Part shown: piece after piece, positions 26,378 through 36,966 of the stretch
How positions within the stretch are numbered: position 1 is the first letter of the stretch
How the letters are laid out: every line of letters starts with the position of its first letter
From: Dehalococcoidia bacterium
GTDB taxonomy: Bacteria; Chloroflexota; Dehalococcoidia; DSTF01; WHTK01
Direction: 5' to 3'
Assembly (NCBI GenBank): GCA_009377745.1
Contig: WHTK01000027.1
Span: forward strand, 1 to 47,594
Length of the DNA stretch: 47,594 nt
Notes under the pieces: model-generated
What the model saw: the letters and a program-made list of their open reading frames with translations, nothing else
Databases searched by the model: none
Told to the model about the DNA's origin: nothing
Program-made: the position numbers and the translations under genes

Positions 26378-26647
26378 TCAGGAAGACTTCTCAGTGGGCA
26401 GCTCGGCAAGCTTCCTCCGCAAGTAGGAATAGATGGAATCGAGCGTGGCCAGGTGCGGGTAGTCTGCCTCGGGGATGTCGACGCCCAGTTGCTCGTCGAT
26501 ACCGATCAGGAAGTTGAGGAAGTCCATGGAGTCTAGATCCAGTTGGTCTCGCAGCCGGACCTCGGGCCGCAAGGCATGGACATCGACCTCCGGCGCGAGC
26601 TCTACCAACACGATCAGAACCTTCTCACGCATCTCCTGGTCGTTCAC
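26378..26647 (-). CDS. Acyl carrier protein
   Basis: 89 aa, GTG start overlapping the E2 stop (GTGA). The phosphopantetheine site is DLDSMDFLNFLIGIDEQLG (Ser of DSM), in a typical four-helix ACP frame with acidic residues. It closes the dehydrogenase operon. No fatty-acid or polyketide synthase gene is near, so it may carry an acyl group formed by the dehydrogenase complex or by the acetyl-CoA synthetase encoded upstream. That is inference. Confidence 0.88.
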   Translation of the reverse strand: MNDQEMREKVLIVLVELAPEVDVHALRPEVRLRDQLDLDSMDFLNFLIGIDEQLGVDIPEADYPHLATLDSIYSYLRRKLAELPTEKSS

Positions 26648-27807
26648 AGCTTCTCGGGCTCCTGTAGTAGTCGTTCCACTTCGGCCAGGTAGGCACTGCC
26701 GCGATAGCCATCCACGGCTCGATGGTCACCCGCAAGTGAGGCATGGATGACCTTATGCACTTCGACGCGTCCTTCGACGGACCAGGGTCTCTCGGTGAGG
26801 CGGCCAAAACCGACCAGCGCCACTTGAGGCGGGTAGATTAAACCGAAGACGCTCTCCGCGCCGAGCTCACCGAGATTGGTTACTGTAACGGTCGGGTCAG
26901 ACATCTCTGAGCTGCGCAGGCGGCCGGCGCGGGCACGTTGCACGAGGTCGCGGAATCGGGCCATGAGCTCGTCTAGCGCCAGAGTGTCGGTGTTGTGGAT
27001 CGCCGGCGCGACTAGCCCGCCTCCGGCCAGCGCGATCGCCACGCCGAGATGTATCTCGCGCCTGAGCTCCACGTGGTCCTCTGACCAGACGGCGTTCATG
27101 TCTGGTACCTTCTTGAGCGCCAGAGCAGCCGCTTTGACCAGCAACACCCCATAGATAAGGCGGCGCGCCACCGGCCTTTGCTTGTTCTCTTCCGTGAGCC
27201 AGGCTACCGCGCGATTCATGTCGATGACGCTCTCGACGTGAAAGTGAGGAATCTCGCGGTGAGAGCGGCTCATAGCGGCGGCGATTCCCTGGCGCATCCG
27301 CAGGGCGCGGTCGGCCGGGGCCGCAGGAGGAACTGGCGCCGCCTGCGCGCGTGCTATCGCCTCCTCTACATCGCGGACCATGATCCGGCCTCCGGGCCCG
27401 CTCCCCGTGATGCCGGCGAGGTCAACGCCCTTCTCGTCGGCCAGTTTCTGCGCAACCGGCGACACACGCAGGCGCCCGGCGGCTGGTGTTCGGGCGGCGC
27501 GACCGCCGGCCGCTCGGCGTCTTTCCGGTGCCGGCGGTGATACGGTTGGAGCTGGCGCCTCCTCCTCGGGCCCTTCCGTCCGAATGACGGCAAGCACCGT
27601 GCCCACTGGGACTTTGGCACCCGTCTCGATGAGCAGCCTTTCGACTACGCCAGTGAACATCGACTCAATTTCGGCGATGGCTTTGTCGGTTTCCACCTCA
27701 GCGATGACCTCGCCCTTCCTTACGAGGTCGCCGGGCTGCTTCAGCCAGGCAACGAGCTCACCCGCCGTCATGTCAGCTCCCAGCGAGGGCATGCGGAAGT
27801 CAGCCAT
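26644..27807 (-). CDS. 2-oxoacid (pyruvate-type) dehydrogenase E2 acyltransferase
   Basis: 387 aa from ATG 27807, which overlaps the E1-beta stop (TGATG). One lipoyl domain (1-76, lipoyl-Lys in VETDKAIAEIES), a Pro/Ala/Arg linker, a peripheral-subunit-binding domain (VSPVAQKLADEKGVDL, GSGPGGRIMVRDV) and the catalytic domain ending with HRAVDGYRGSAYL (His and Asp of HxxxDG). It passes the acyl group from lipoate to CoA. No E3 (dihydrolipoamide dehydrogenase) gene is in the operon. Confidence 0.95.
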   Translation of the reverse strand: MADFRMPSLGADMTAGELVAWLKQPGDLVRKGEVIAEVETDKAIAEIESMFTGVVERLLIETGAKVPVGTVLAVIRTEGPEEEAPAPTVSPPAPERRRAAGGRAARTPAAGRLRVSPVAQKLADEKGVDLAGITGSGPGGRIMVRDVEEAIARAQAAPVPPAAPADRALRMRQGIAAAMSRSHREIPHFHVESVIDMNRAVAWLTEENKQRPVARRLIYGVLLVKAAALALKKVPDMNAVWSEDHVELRREIHLGVAIALAGGGLVAPAIHNTDTLALDELMARFRDLVQRARAGRLRSSEMSDPTVTVTNLGELGAESVFGLIYPPQVALVGFGRLTERPWSVEGRVEVHKVIHASLAGDHRAVDGYRGSAYLAEVERLLQEPEKL

Positions 27808-28781
27808 CAGACCAGGTTCGCCTCCACGACCTCGACGATGTCCTCGACTTGGGGCAGCGACGCGTCCTCCATATGTTTGGCGTAAGGGGCCGGCACTTCG
27901 ACGCCACAGACACGCTGCACGGGCCAGTCCAGCACATCGAAGGCGTTCTCCATTATCTGCGCCGAGACCTCGGCCGCGAAGCCGCCCGTGCGCCATGCTT
28001 CCTCGACAATCACGGCTCCCCGCGTTTTTCTGACCGAGGCCAAGATGGTCTCGCTATCGAGCGGTCGCAGCACGCGCAGGTCTATGACCTCGGCCTCGAC
28101 GCCCTTCTCAGCCAGGCGCTCGGCCGCCGCGAGGGCCTTCCAGAGGCATGCCCCGTAGGTGATGAGCGAGACGTGCTGGCCTTCACGGCGCACGGCGGCC
28201 TTGCGAATATCACAGGCCCCGCTTCCCTCGTCGACCTCCCCCTCCATCGGATAGAGCGTAGCGTGCTCCATGATGAAGACGGGGTCCGGTTCCTCCAGTG
28301 CCGCCAGCAGCATGCCCCGGGCATCGGCGACCGTCGCCGGGACTAATACGGAGATGCCCGGTATGTGGGCATACCAGCCCTCCAGGCTGTGCGAATGCTG
28401 CGCGGCCATCTGACGTCCGCCGCCCGTCGCCATTCGGACGACGACCGGGACGCTGAGCTGACCTCCCGACATATATCGCAGCGTCGCAGCGTTGTTCAGC
28501 ACCTGGTCCATTGCGAGCATGCTGAAGTTAATCGTCATGATCTCGACAATCGGCCGCATCCCGTTGAGGGCGGCACCGATACCGGCGCCGACGAAGGTCG
28601 ACTCCATCAGCGGCGTGTCGCGGATGCGCTCCGGCCCGAACTCCTCGAGAAGGCCGTGGCTCACAGCGAAGGCGCCGCCGTAGCGTCCGACGTCCTCGCC
28701 CATCACGAATACTCTCGGGTCGCGCCGCAATGCCTCGCTCAGTGCAGAACGGACTGCCTCGCGGTAGGTCATCGTGGTCAT
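27807..28781 (-). CDS. 2-oxoacid (pyruvate-type) dehydrogenase E1 component, beta subunit
   Basis: 324 aa from ATG 28781 (ATGA overlap with the preceding gene). Transketolase-type pyrimidine-binding domain with [12 protein letters not shown] and [18 protein letters not shown], and a C-terminal domain with [12 protein letters not shown]. It pairs with E1-alpha to decarboxylate a 2-oxoacid; similarity is to the acetoin/pyruvate branch. An additional protein gene is inserted between the alpha and beta genes. Confidence 0.95.
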   Translation of the reverse strand: MTTMTYREAVRSALSEALRRDPRVFVMGEDVGRYGGAFAVSHGLLEEFGPERIRDTPLMESTFVGAGIGAALNGMRPIVEIMTINFSMLAMDQVLNNAATLRYMSGGQLSVPVVVRMATGGGRQMAAQHSHSLEGWYAHIPGISVLVPATVADARGMLLAALEEPDPVFIMEHATLYPMEGEVDEGSGACDIRKAAVRREGQHVSLITYGACLWKALAAAERLAEKGVEAEVIDLRVLRPLDSETILASVRKTRGAVIVEEAWRTGGFAAEVSAQIMENAFDVLDWPVQRVCGVEVPAPYAKHMEDASLPQVEDIVEVVEANLV

Positions 28782-29863
28782 GCCGCTGAACCTCGCTGGT
28801 TGCCTGCCGGCAGGGCATCGCCGCCGGCCTCCATCGCCATCTTTATTACGTGGCAGGCGCGTAGGGTCACCCAGCGGCTGGGCTGGCCCTGCTTCTCGAA
28901 GTCGATCCAGGTCTTGCCGTTGTAGGCGTATTCGTTGCGCCAGCGGCCTTGCCGGTCCTGGCGTGAGAGCACCCAGTCGAGTGCCGGCTTTAGACGCAGG
29001 TCGCCGGCAAAGCCGAGCTCGCACAGCACTTCCAGGTTCTGCAGCACGTCCGCGACGTAACCGGATGGGAAGCCGAGCTTGAACCAGGACCCATTCGGCC
29101 GGGTGTTACCCCAGCCCATCGGATAATCGGCGGCCGCTGGATCACGGCTGAGCAGAAAGTCAGCACCCTGACGTACGGCTCGACGCACGTGCGGCTCTCT
29201 ATGCTCGAAAGGAACGCGCGCGAGGGCGAGGAGGGCCTTGATCGCGCCCCAGGCGCAGGGCAGCTTCTCATTCGCCGCGCAGCCGAAGCCAGGTCCGGAT
29301 GTGCCGGACGCATAGTAGTGCTCCATTCCTTCGCCGGTAATCGATCTGGCCTGCCAGTCGATCGCATGCTGCACCCTCTCGTCGTTCAAATAGCCGAAGT
29401 CGAGCAGCGCCCTGAGCAGATTGCCGTTGAGACAATGGATTACGCCCGATGGCGGTGGCTTACCCTCGCTCTTGCTGCCGGATGCAGCGAAGCCGCCGGA
29501 TTCAGCCTGGGCGTGGACGAGCACGTACTCGCAGGCCGCGCGTACCCTGGGATCGTGGCGATCGGCGCCCAACTGGTCGAGGAAGATCAGCTGCCAGACG
29601 GTCGCGCGATACTTCGGCGCGTAACCGGGTCCCGGCTTAACCCAATAGCCTTCCGGCTGTTGCGCAGCGAGGATCGACGCGATTGGGTCGCGCTGCATCG
29701 CCTGGGCGGCGGCGAGCTGGACCTCCGTGTCGCCCTCTGTGCGATCGAGAAGGCGAAGCAGAGCCAGATGCTTTACGGCAGGCGCCTCGTCGTCGAGAAG
29801 CCACGGCAGGGGATTGTCGTTCAGCAACCGCGTCCAGGCAGGAGCTTGCTCGATCGCTGTCAT
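28778..29863 (-). CDS. Prenyltransferase/squalene-cyclase-like alpha/alpha-barrel protein
   Basis: 361 aa, overlapping pdhA and E1-beta by 4 nt at each end. Repeated motifs with Gly-Tyr/Trp ([48 protein letters not shown]) match the QW-like repeats of the terpene-cyclase/prenyltransferase barrel, but the DXDD cyclase motif is not seen. Similar database entries are often misnamed. It may be a scaffold or ligand-binding protein for the dehydrogenase. Its strict coupling between the E1 subunits argues for a role with the complex. Confidence 0.75.
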   Translation of the reverse strand: MTAIEQAPAWTRLLNDNPLPWLLDDEAPAVKHLALLRLLDRTEGDTEVQLAAAQAMQRDPIASILAAQQPEGYWVKPGPGYAPKYRATVWQLIFLDQLGADRHDPRVRAACEYVLVHAQAESGGFAASGSKSEGKPPPSGVIHCLNGNLLRALLDFGYLNDERVQHAIDWQARSITGEGMEHYYASGTSGPGFGCAANEKLPCAWGAIKALLALARVPFEHREPHVRRAVRQGADFLLSRDPAAADYPMGWGNTRPNGSWFKLGFPSGYVADVLQNLEVLCELGFAGDLRLKPALDWVLSRQDRQGRWRNEYAYNGKTWIDFEKQGQPSRWVTLRACHVIKMAMEAGGDALPAGNQRGSAA

Positions 29864-30845
29864 GACGCTGTCACGTCCTTGGTCAGATCTTCCAGCGGCT
29901 CCCAGGGGCTTGCCTCAGCGAAGGCAACCGCCGCCTCGACCTCCTGCTTGACGCTTGCTTCGATCTGCTCGAGATCCGGATCACCGAGCAGCTGCAGGTC
30001 GCGGAGCTTCTGGATGAAGGCCGGGATCGGGTCGTGCTCTTTCCAGCGTTCCACTTCTTCCTTCGTCCGATACAGCTCCGGGTCGGCCAGGGAATGGCCG
30101 CGGAAGCGATAGGTGCGCATCTCCAGCATCTCGGGGCCATCGCTAGCACGCACTCTCGCTGCCGCTTCGCTGGTAGCCGCCTCGATGGCGAGCACATCCA
30201 TACCGTCGATGGCCTGACTCGGGACGCCGTAGGCCTGAGCCTTTGACGCAAGATCGGTCACCGAATGGGATACCGCGAGGGCCGTGCCCATCGCATAGAG
30301 GTTGTTCTCACACACGAACAGCACGGGCAGATTCCACAGCTTCGCCAGGTTCAACGATTCGTGGAACTCGCCCTCGGCAACGGCACCGTCGCCGAAGAAG
30401 CAAGCGGTGACACGCTTGCGGCCCATCAGCTTGTCGGCGAGGGCGAGACCGACCGCGATAGGAAGGCCGCCACCCACGATCGCATAGCCGCCATAGAAGC
30501 GCCGCTCAGCGTCGAAAAAGTGCATGGAGCCGCCCCGGCCCTTGCTGCAGCCTGTGGCCTTCCCGTAAAGCTCTGCCATCAGTTCATTAGCAGGCATGCC
30601 GCGGGCGAGCGCGTGACCATGCTCGCGGTAGGTGGAGACGATCGCGTCCTCGGGCGTCAACGTCTGCATCGCCCCAACCGCGACTCCTTCCTCGCCTATA
30701 TATAAATGTAAGAAGCCCCGGATCTTGCCCACCTGGTAGACGTCCGAGCTCCGCTCCTCGAAGCGCCGGATGAGCAGCATCTGCCGCAGCAGATCGAGGT
30801 AATGCTGCTTCTTGGCCGCTGAACTCGATCTGGTGGTGCGCGCCG

Positions 30846-30849
<4 letters not shown>
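29860..30849 (-). CDS. pdhA: 2-oxoacid (pyruvate-type) dehydrogenase E1 component, alpha subunit
   Basis: 329 aa, ATG overlapping the acsA stop (ATGA). The thiamine diphosphate motif is [39 protein letters not shown] and the loop [11 protein letters not shown] are also typical of E1-alpha of pyruvate/acetoin dehydrogenases. It forms a heterotetramer with the beta subunit at 27807. The symbol reflects family, not a proven substrate. Confidence 0.93.
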
Positions 30850-32573
<1,724 letters not shown>

Positions 32574-32644
32574 CAAGCCATTACTTGATTTGCGAATCGG
32601 GTGTGTGCCCATATCAGTGCTGGCTCGGTGCCGGTACTCCATAT

Positions 32645-33820
32645 CTAGGATTGCGCCTCCGCCGGTTCGGCAGAAACAGCATCGGACCTAATGCGGAACT
32701 CGGCATTCAAAGTTTCGTGCGTGTCTACGAGCCCTGTGTAAGCGATTTCAGTGACCCCAGCCATCGCTGCACCAAAGAAGCCCTGACTTCGCATTTCCAG
32801 TGCCTTCTGCTGCGAGCGTCGCCGCGCTTCCTCCCAAGCAGGGCCGTCGAAGAGGTCGACAAAGTTGTGTGTGAAGCGCCCCGAGGTGTCCATGGAGAAC
32901 GCGACTGCGCTTACGATTGGATGGCAGTACGGCCCGTTGAGCGCGGAATTGATAGGCATAGGAAGCAGCGGCATTACATGGGAACCACGGGCATCGCCAG
33001 TGACAAAGGGCGTTATCAGGTACGGCTCTATGATCTCCTCGGGCGCAGGAAAGATGCCCTGTGTCCGAACAATCGCTATGGGATCGTCCTTCCCGGTGTA
33101 CTTTCCGGCGATATTGTGAAGGCGTGTGGCAGACATCGAGACGACCTGCTCATCGGCAGCATGGCGCGACCAGATGGACTCTATGGCAAAGCGATCGATG
33201 TTTTGGATCAGCGCGGCAACGTCCCAGGCACGTTCCGGCACGTTCAGTCGGATCACTCTGTCGCCGTGACCACTCTCCCCCTTGTAGTCCATGTCGATGA
33301 TCCCGAGAGTGAAGCCCTTATGCATTCGCGGGTTGAGGAGTAGGCCCCCGTTATGCATGGGATCGCAAAAGGCGAGGTAAAGCGGGAGGTTGAAGGCACC
33401 TGGGCTGCACTTGTCGGCCGTGAAGACCGCGAATGCCTCCGCTGGCCGATCTGCATTTACAGCGTCACGTTCGAAGTCGATTTCAGCGACACCAGGACCA
33501 GCACCTCGCACATTCCCAGAGGGAGCACTGACCAGCAGATCCTGACCCGCGCCGTAGCAACCTTCTTCATCGGCGATGTGCGAAACAGAAAGGAAGCAGT
33601 CCCAAGCGAACTGGTGCACGACATTCGCGGCGCTGCCATGGACATGGGACATGAGCAGGGCTATATCGTCGCCCGTGTATGTAACCATACCGTCGAGAAG
33701 CAAAGTGCCGATGGCAGAATCCACTCGCCGCTTTGCTTCAGCCAGCATTCGGTCAGATGGCCGCGTGTGACCACCTATGCTGCCCACGTCAGCCTTAATT
33801 GCCGAGAGAGTGACTCTCAT
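32645..33820 (-). CDS. Fructose-1,6-bisphosphatase, archaeal (FBP aldolase/phosphatase) type
   Basis: 391 aa, ATG after GGAGGT, 5 bp behind the AhpD-like gene. The N-terminus [20 protein letters not shown] and [15 protein letters not shown] are characteristic of class V FBPases, which bind Mg2+ through these Asp residues and can also act as FBP aldolase. It drives gluconeogenesis irreversibly. Such bifunctional enzymes are found in Archaea and deep-branching, often thermophilic or autotrophic Bacteria including Chloroflexota. Together with ppsA this makes a dormancy-linked gluconeogenic pair. Confidence 0.93.
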   Translation of the reverse strand: MRVTLSAIKADVGSIGGHTRPSDRMLAEAKRRVDSAIGTLLLDGMVTYTGDDIALLMSHVHGSAANVVHQFAWDCFLSVSHIADEEGCYGAGQDLLVSAPSGNVRGAGPGVAEIDFERDAVNADRPAEAFAVFTADKCSPGAFNLPLYLAFCDPMHNGGLLLNPRMHKGFTLGIIDMDYKGESGHGDRVIRLNVPERAWDVAALIQNIDRFAIESIWSRHAADEQVVSMSATRLHNIAGKYTGKDDPIAIVRTQGIFPAPEEIIEPYLITPFVTGDARGSHVMPLLPMPINSALNGPYCHPIVSAVAFSMDTSGRFTHNFVDLFDGPAWEEARRRSQQKALEMRSQGFFGAAMAGVTEIAYTGLVDTHETLNAEFRIRSDAVSAEPAEAQS

Positions 33821-33825
33821 TCGTC

Positions 33826-34251
33826 TTAACCTCCTTCAAGCTCACCCTGGGGGTTCGAGGTCGCCATCGGTAGAAAGCTTTCCTTGTTCGATGGCCTAAC
33901 TTCAGTTGTTGATGACTGAAATTGCTGCAGCGCTTCCAGCGCCTCGGCGCCGTACATCAGCGCTGGCCCGCCGCCCATCTGGATGGCTACGCCGATCGTT
34001 TCGGTTATCTCCTCGCCTGTCGCTCCGGCCTTGAGCGCATCGTGGACGTGGTAGGCGATGCAGCCATCGCACCTGACCGCGATCGAGATGGCCAACGCCA
34101 TCAACTCCTTGGTTCGGGTGCTCAAAGCTCCATCCGCCAGGGCACCGCTATGCATCTCCGAGAATCCGCGCATCGTGACGGGGATCTCATCGCGCAGCTC
34201 CTTGATCAAGCGTCCCAGGTGGCGGTGGTACTCCGGATAGTCCTTGTTCAT
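33826..34251 (-). CDS. AhpD-like / carboxymuconolactone decarboxylase-family protein
   Basis: 141 aa from ATG 34251 (GAGGGG upstream). CMD fold with the redox pair CDGCIAYHVHDAL and TGEEITETIGVAIQMGGGPALMYG, as in AhpD alkyl-hydroperoxidases. It probably reduces peroxides with lipoate-linked electrons; in mycobacteria AhpD uses lipoylated dehydrogenase E2 as donor, and a lipoyl E2 is encoded in the same operon. First gene of the long operon; box pair upstream. Confidence 0.88.
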   Translation of the reverse strand: MNKDYPEYHRHLGRLIKELRDEIPVTMRGFSEMHSGALADGALSTRTKELMALAISIAVRCDGCIAYHVHDALKAGATGEEITETIGVAIQMGGGPALMYGAEALEALQQFQSSTTEVRPSNKESFLPMATSNPQGELEGG

Positions 34252-34285
34252 TCCTTGAGAACCCCTCTTTAGCCTTCTCATGTTG

Positions 34286-34352
34286 AGCATGCTTCAGTGC
34301 AAGCGTGCGGGAGGAGGGCCGAACGGCTCCGATGCTTGGACCCCACTGGCCC
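34286..34352 (-). promoter_or_regulatory. Tandem DosR-type boxes and promoter of the FBPase-acsA-dehydrogenase operon
   Basis: Boxes GGGCCGAACGGCTC (34316-34329) and GACCCCACTGGCCC (34339-34352) are 23 bp apart. The minus-strand -10-like CATGCT is at 34291-34286. A third, weaker GGGCCGTTCTGCAG starts at 34366. The first gene starts at 34251. Confidence 0.62.
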
Positions 34353-34442
34353 CATCTCGTGCGCCGGGCCGTTCTGCAGGGCGGCGCCGGGCTCAACTGG
34401 CTCCAGGAGGTGAGGCACGCGACGCTGGCCGGAGCCGTCACC

Positions 34443-34865
34443 TCAGGTGGATAGACGACGGTTCAGGATCAATGCAATGACGAGTGCGGCAACGCTGACC
34501 AGAAAGGCCGCGGGACAGACCAGGGTCGCGAGCAGGAACGCCGCAGCGGCGAGACCATCGAGCAGACCGTGGAGGAGGGCGATGTGCTCCGCCATGCCAG
34601 CAAGAGCCTCGAATACGTTGTGCAATAAGGCGAAGAGAAGAAAGCCGAGCACGGATGCAAGGAGGAGCCGCCTGAATTGTCGCGGGGTGCGCCAGGGATG
34701 GACGAAGGCGAGGACCAAGGCCACCGCTGCAGCCAGCGCCAGTAGGATTCCCGGCGGATTGTCGCTGATTCCTACGAGAGTGGCGGCGATTGCCGTAGCA
34801 CCGGCCATCGCGAGGAGAATCAGGGTCCGGGTGCGGTCCTGAGGCGTCGCCAACGCTTGCAGCAT
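34443..34865 (-). CDS. Small four-helix membrane protein
   Basis: 140 aa from ATG 34865. Four hydrophobic segments (LILLAMAGATAIAATLVGI, GILLALAAAVALVLAFV, LLLASVLGFLLFALLHNVF, FLLATLVCPAAFLVSVAALVIALIL). No family recognised. The start choice is uncertain because no clear ribosome site is seen. It lies downstream of the zinc-ribbon gene pair on the same strand, so it may belong to that unit. Confidence 0.6.
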   Translation of the reverse strand: MLQALATPQDRTRTLILLAMAGATAIAATLVGISDNPPGILLALAAAVALVLAFVHPWRTPRQFRRLLLASVLGFLLFALLHNVFEALAGMAEHIALLHGLLDGLAAAAFLLATLVCPAAFLVSVAALVIALILNRRLST

Positions 34866-35006
34866 GATCAAGTCATGGTTGGGGACGTGACCGCGGATAA
34901 CGATGAGCCGGGGCCCGCACATCCGCGTGCAAGGCGCGAGTAACGGCAACCACTAGCGCAACCGGCCTCACGGGAATCACTCAACTGGGGTTCCCGTCTC
35001 TCTGCC

Positions 35007-35222
35007 TTAGCCCTCACCGTGATGAATCTCGCCGACCCGGCTGAAGAAGAGCCACAGGCCGACGGTGTCGCCCCCGCGGGTAACAGGGAGGACCGAGTGC
35101 AGGTGCAAATGCTCCTCGCCCATGTTCTGGCACATTTCGTCCACATACCCCTCGACGGTTAGTGGATCCTCAAGGGACACATATCGGGCCCTCTGTTTTG
35201 GTCGTAGATCTGCATGCTCCAT
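35007..35222 (-). CDS. Small protein of unknown function
   Basis: 71 aa from ATG 35222 with GGAGG seven bases upstream. Contains EEHLHLHSVLPVTRGGDTVGLWLFF, suggesting a small beta-rich domain, and ends with HHGEG. No family recognised. It is 21 bp behind the zinc-ribbon gene, in the same box-controlled unit. Confidence 0.6.
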   Translation of the reverse strand: MEHADLRPKQRARYVSLEDPLTVEGYVDEMCQNMGEEHLHLHSVLPVTRGGDTVGLWLFFSRVGEIHHGEG

Positions 35223-35243
35223 ATCAGTCCCTCCAAGTGATTC

Positions 35244-35444
35244 TTAAGCGGCGCGCGATGCGCCCACCGTTGTTCTGGCGAAGCTTGGACGCTCAACTGA
35301 GGCACGCCGCCCGCACTGCAGGCACACGTACTCGAGACGGTGGTCTAGTATTAGCCGCGATTCCTCCTCGGCGTCTAACACCAGGTCGCCGCGACAGCGT
35401 GGACAGGCCTTGTAGAGAAAGGCCTTAGGACCTTGTTTCTGCAT
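35244..35444 (-). CDS. Zinc-ribbon protein
   Basis: 66 aa from ATG 35444 (ACGGAGG five bases upstream; an upstream GTG at 35483 is less likely). The two knuckles CPRCRGDLVLD and CLQCGRR form a four-Cys zinc ribbon. Probably a small DNA-, RNA- or protein-binding regulator. Divergent from the 41-aa membrane protein gene; each has its own box pair. Confidence 0.7.
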   Translation of the reverse strand: MQKQGPKAFLYKACPRCRGDLVLDAEEESRLILDHRLEYVCLQCGRRASVERPSFARTTVGASRAA

Positions 35445-35490
35445 CCGAGCCTCCGTGCTCGCCATATAGGGCTGGGTCTTCACGAGGCTA

Positions 35491-35556
35491 ATTCAAGCGC
35501 GTAATCCAGGTTCTCCCTAGTGCCGAACGGGGTCGAGGGGAGGTGCCGAAAGTCGG
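35491..35556 (-). promoter_or_regulatory. Tandem DosR-type boxes and -10 of the zinc-ribbon unit
   Basis: Boxes GTGCCGAACGGGGT (35520-35533) and GTGCCGAAAGTCGG (35543-35556) are 23 bp apart. The minus-strand TTGAAT (35496-35491) follows the inner box by 23 bp. Start at 35444. Confidence 0.55.
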
Positions 35557-35577
35557 CTCTCTACCGCTTGCCGCCAG

Positions 35578-35643
35578 GGGCCGAATGGCCATGAGCCCTG
35601 GTGCCTACCGGCCCTTCTAGCCCTCGCCTCGCCAGGCTAGCTT
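35578..35643 (+). promoter_or_regulatory. Tandem DosR-type boxes and -10 of the 41-aa membrane protein
   Basis: Boxes GGGCCGAATGGCCA (35578-35591) and GTGCCTACCGGCCC (35601-35614) are 23 bp apart; TAGCTT (35638-35643) follows by 23 bp. Start at 35708. With the neighbouring pair at 35520-35556 this is a four-box divergent operator. Confidence 0.62.
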
Positions 35644-35707
35644 GGACAAGGAACACCTTCGTTCTTCCCCGCCTAGTCGAAGAGTCCTCAGGGAAGGAGG
35701 CCTGGCG

Positions 35708-35833
35708 ATGCTACTACCGGCCAGACTCAAGAGGCGAGGTCAGTTCGCAGTATCCGACGCGCACCGTTTGCTGCTGCACACGTTCATCCTCGGGGTAGTG
35801 GTTGCAGCTGCTGCCGCTGCCTGGATGCAGTAA
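35708..35833 (+). CDS. 41-aa single-pass membrane protein
   Basis: ATG at 35708 follows GGAAGGAGGCC. A basic N-terminal arm (MLLPARLKRRGQFAVSDAHR) leads into a hydrophobic helix (LLLHTFILGVVVAAAAAAW) that ends MQ. The charge pattern predicts the N-terminus in the cytoplasm. No family recognised. Together with a regulated promoter the strong ribosome site supports a real gene. Confidence 0.65.
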   Translation: MLLPARLKRRGQFAVSDAHRLLLHTFILGVVVAAAAAAWMQ

Positions 35834-36161
35834 ACCTAGCCTTACAAGGACTGCAGGTAAGCACTTAGTTTCGAAAGGCTTCCGATGTGAGGTGGAAAGA
35901 ACCAGATTCCAAAGGATCAGCTCACCAGCGAGAGCCCGACTCTCCGCTGCAGGAGCCGGAGACGACGCGGCTCCGACTCCATATCTCGCGGCCTCACCTC
36001 CGGCTGAATCCCTCGAAGCTTGTCTTCCTGGAGCAAGCGGCACCAGACACGGACGATCAATGACCCCCCAGACCCAAGGAGGTGCCGATGACGCATCCCA
36101 GCACTCATACGCCCTGAGCGAATTACAAGTCCAGTAGAAGTCAAGTGAAGGAGACCAAGAC
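35834..36161. other. 328-bp intergenic stretch before the CBS gene
   Basis: No convincing DosR-type box or long gene is seen. It contains a 9-codon frame (36088-36117, MTHPSTHTP) with a perfect AAGGAGG seven bases before its ATG, possibly a leader peptide. An open frame at 35802-36137 has no supporting features. Confidence 0.3.
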
Positions 36162-36602
36162 ATGAAGGTCCGCGAAGCAATGACACCCAACCCCAGTTGC
36201 GTGCGTCCCAACGACATGGTTCAGCTGGCCGCGCAGGAGATGAAGCTCCACAACGTCGGCGTCCTGCCAGTCTGCGACGACGGCATTCTGTTCGGCATCA
36301 TCACCGACCGCGACATCGCCGTCGAATGCGTCGCCACCGGCAATAACCCAGTTGACTGCCTCGTCAAGGACTACATGACGGCCAACCCAATCACGATCAG
36401 CCCGGAAGCAGACACGGAGGAGGCGATGGACCTGATGGGGCGCGAGCAAGTGCGACGCCTCTGCGTCATGGAGGATGGCAAACTCATCGGCATCCTCGCC
36501 CTGGGTGATCTCGCCGTGCAGGCCCTGGACGCTCAAAACCTCGCCCGCGCACTGGCGCGCATCTCTCAGCCTGTGAGGTCGGGAGAGCCCGTGTTCCGCT
36601 AA
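36162..36602 (+). CDS. Tandem CBS-domain protein, HRP1-like
   Basis: 146 aa, ATG after AAGGAG. Two CBS motifs (about 7-62 and 72-125) with GIITDRDIAVE and GILALGDLAVQ. The layout and the VREAMTPNPSCVRPND, HNVGVLPVC and MGREQVRRLCVM segments resemble hypoxic response protein 1 (Rv2626c), one of the most strongly induced DosR targets. CBS pairs usually bind adenosine nucleotides. No box was seen directly upstream, which is odd given the relationship. Confidence 0.92.
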   Translation: MKVREAMTPNPSCVRPNDMVQLAAQEMKLHNVGVLPVCDDGILFGIITDRDIAVECVATGNNPVDCLVKDYMTANPITISPEADTEEAMDLMGREQVRRLCVMEDGKLIGILALGDLAVQALDAQNLARALARISQPVRSGEPVFR

Positions 36603-36670
36603 GGCCGTGGTCGTCAGCGACGCCTGAACGTCGTGTTCAAATCGAGCAAGCAAGCCAGGAGGATCCACAA

Positions 36671-36898
36671 ATGGCGAAATACGATCAGGTCAGAATCGAC
36701 GGCATCACATTCAAGCCGGGTGAGCAATGGTTCCTGATCCGGGCGCAAGATCGCTTTGCTCCCGCAGCCGTTGACGCCTACGCCCAACTCGTGAACGGGA
36801 CTGTGCCCGATGTCGTTGTGGCCGAGATCCGCGGTATCGCCGAGCAGATGCGTCAGTGGCAGGCACAGCATCCCGAACATGTGAAGACCCCGGACTAG
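36671..36898 (+). CDS. Small protein of unknown function
   Basis: 75 aa, ATG after AGGAGG. Begins MAKYDQVRIDGITFKPGEQW and continues into helices (AAVDAYAQLVNG, IRGIAEQMRQWQAQHPEH). Soluble, no family recognised. It is between the CBS gene and the His-rich protein, 68 bp after the former, and likely co-transcribed. Confidence 0.7.
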   Translation: MAKYDQVRIDGITFKPGEQWFLIRAQDRFAPAAVDAYAQLVNGTVPDVVVAEIRGIAEQMRQWQAQHPEHVKTPD

Positions 36899-36966
36899 AT
36901 CTCCGTTTCGAGCGGGCTGCGCCTGGTCTCGGCGAGGCGCAGCCCGGCGACGGGAGGAGTAGTGAG

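Noticed and set aside
29189..30112. 307-codon plus-strand frame opposite the barrel protein and pdhA genes
   Set aside because: Shadow frame; spans two real genes that are translationally coupled.
33353..33829. Plus-strand frame of 158 codons opposite FBPase
   Set aside because: No ribosome site or domain; lies wholly inside the FBPase gene.
35802..36137. 111-codon frame in the gap before the CBS gene
   Set aside because: No ribosome site and no domain or hydrophobic pattern.
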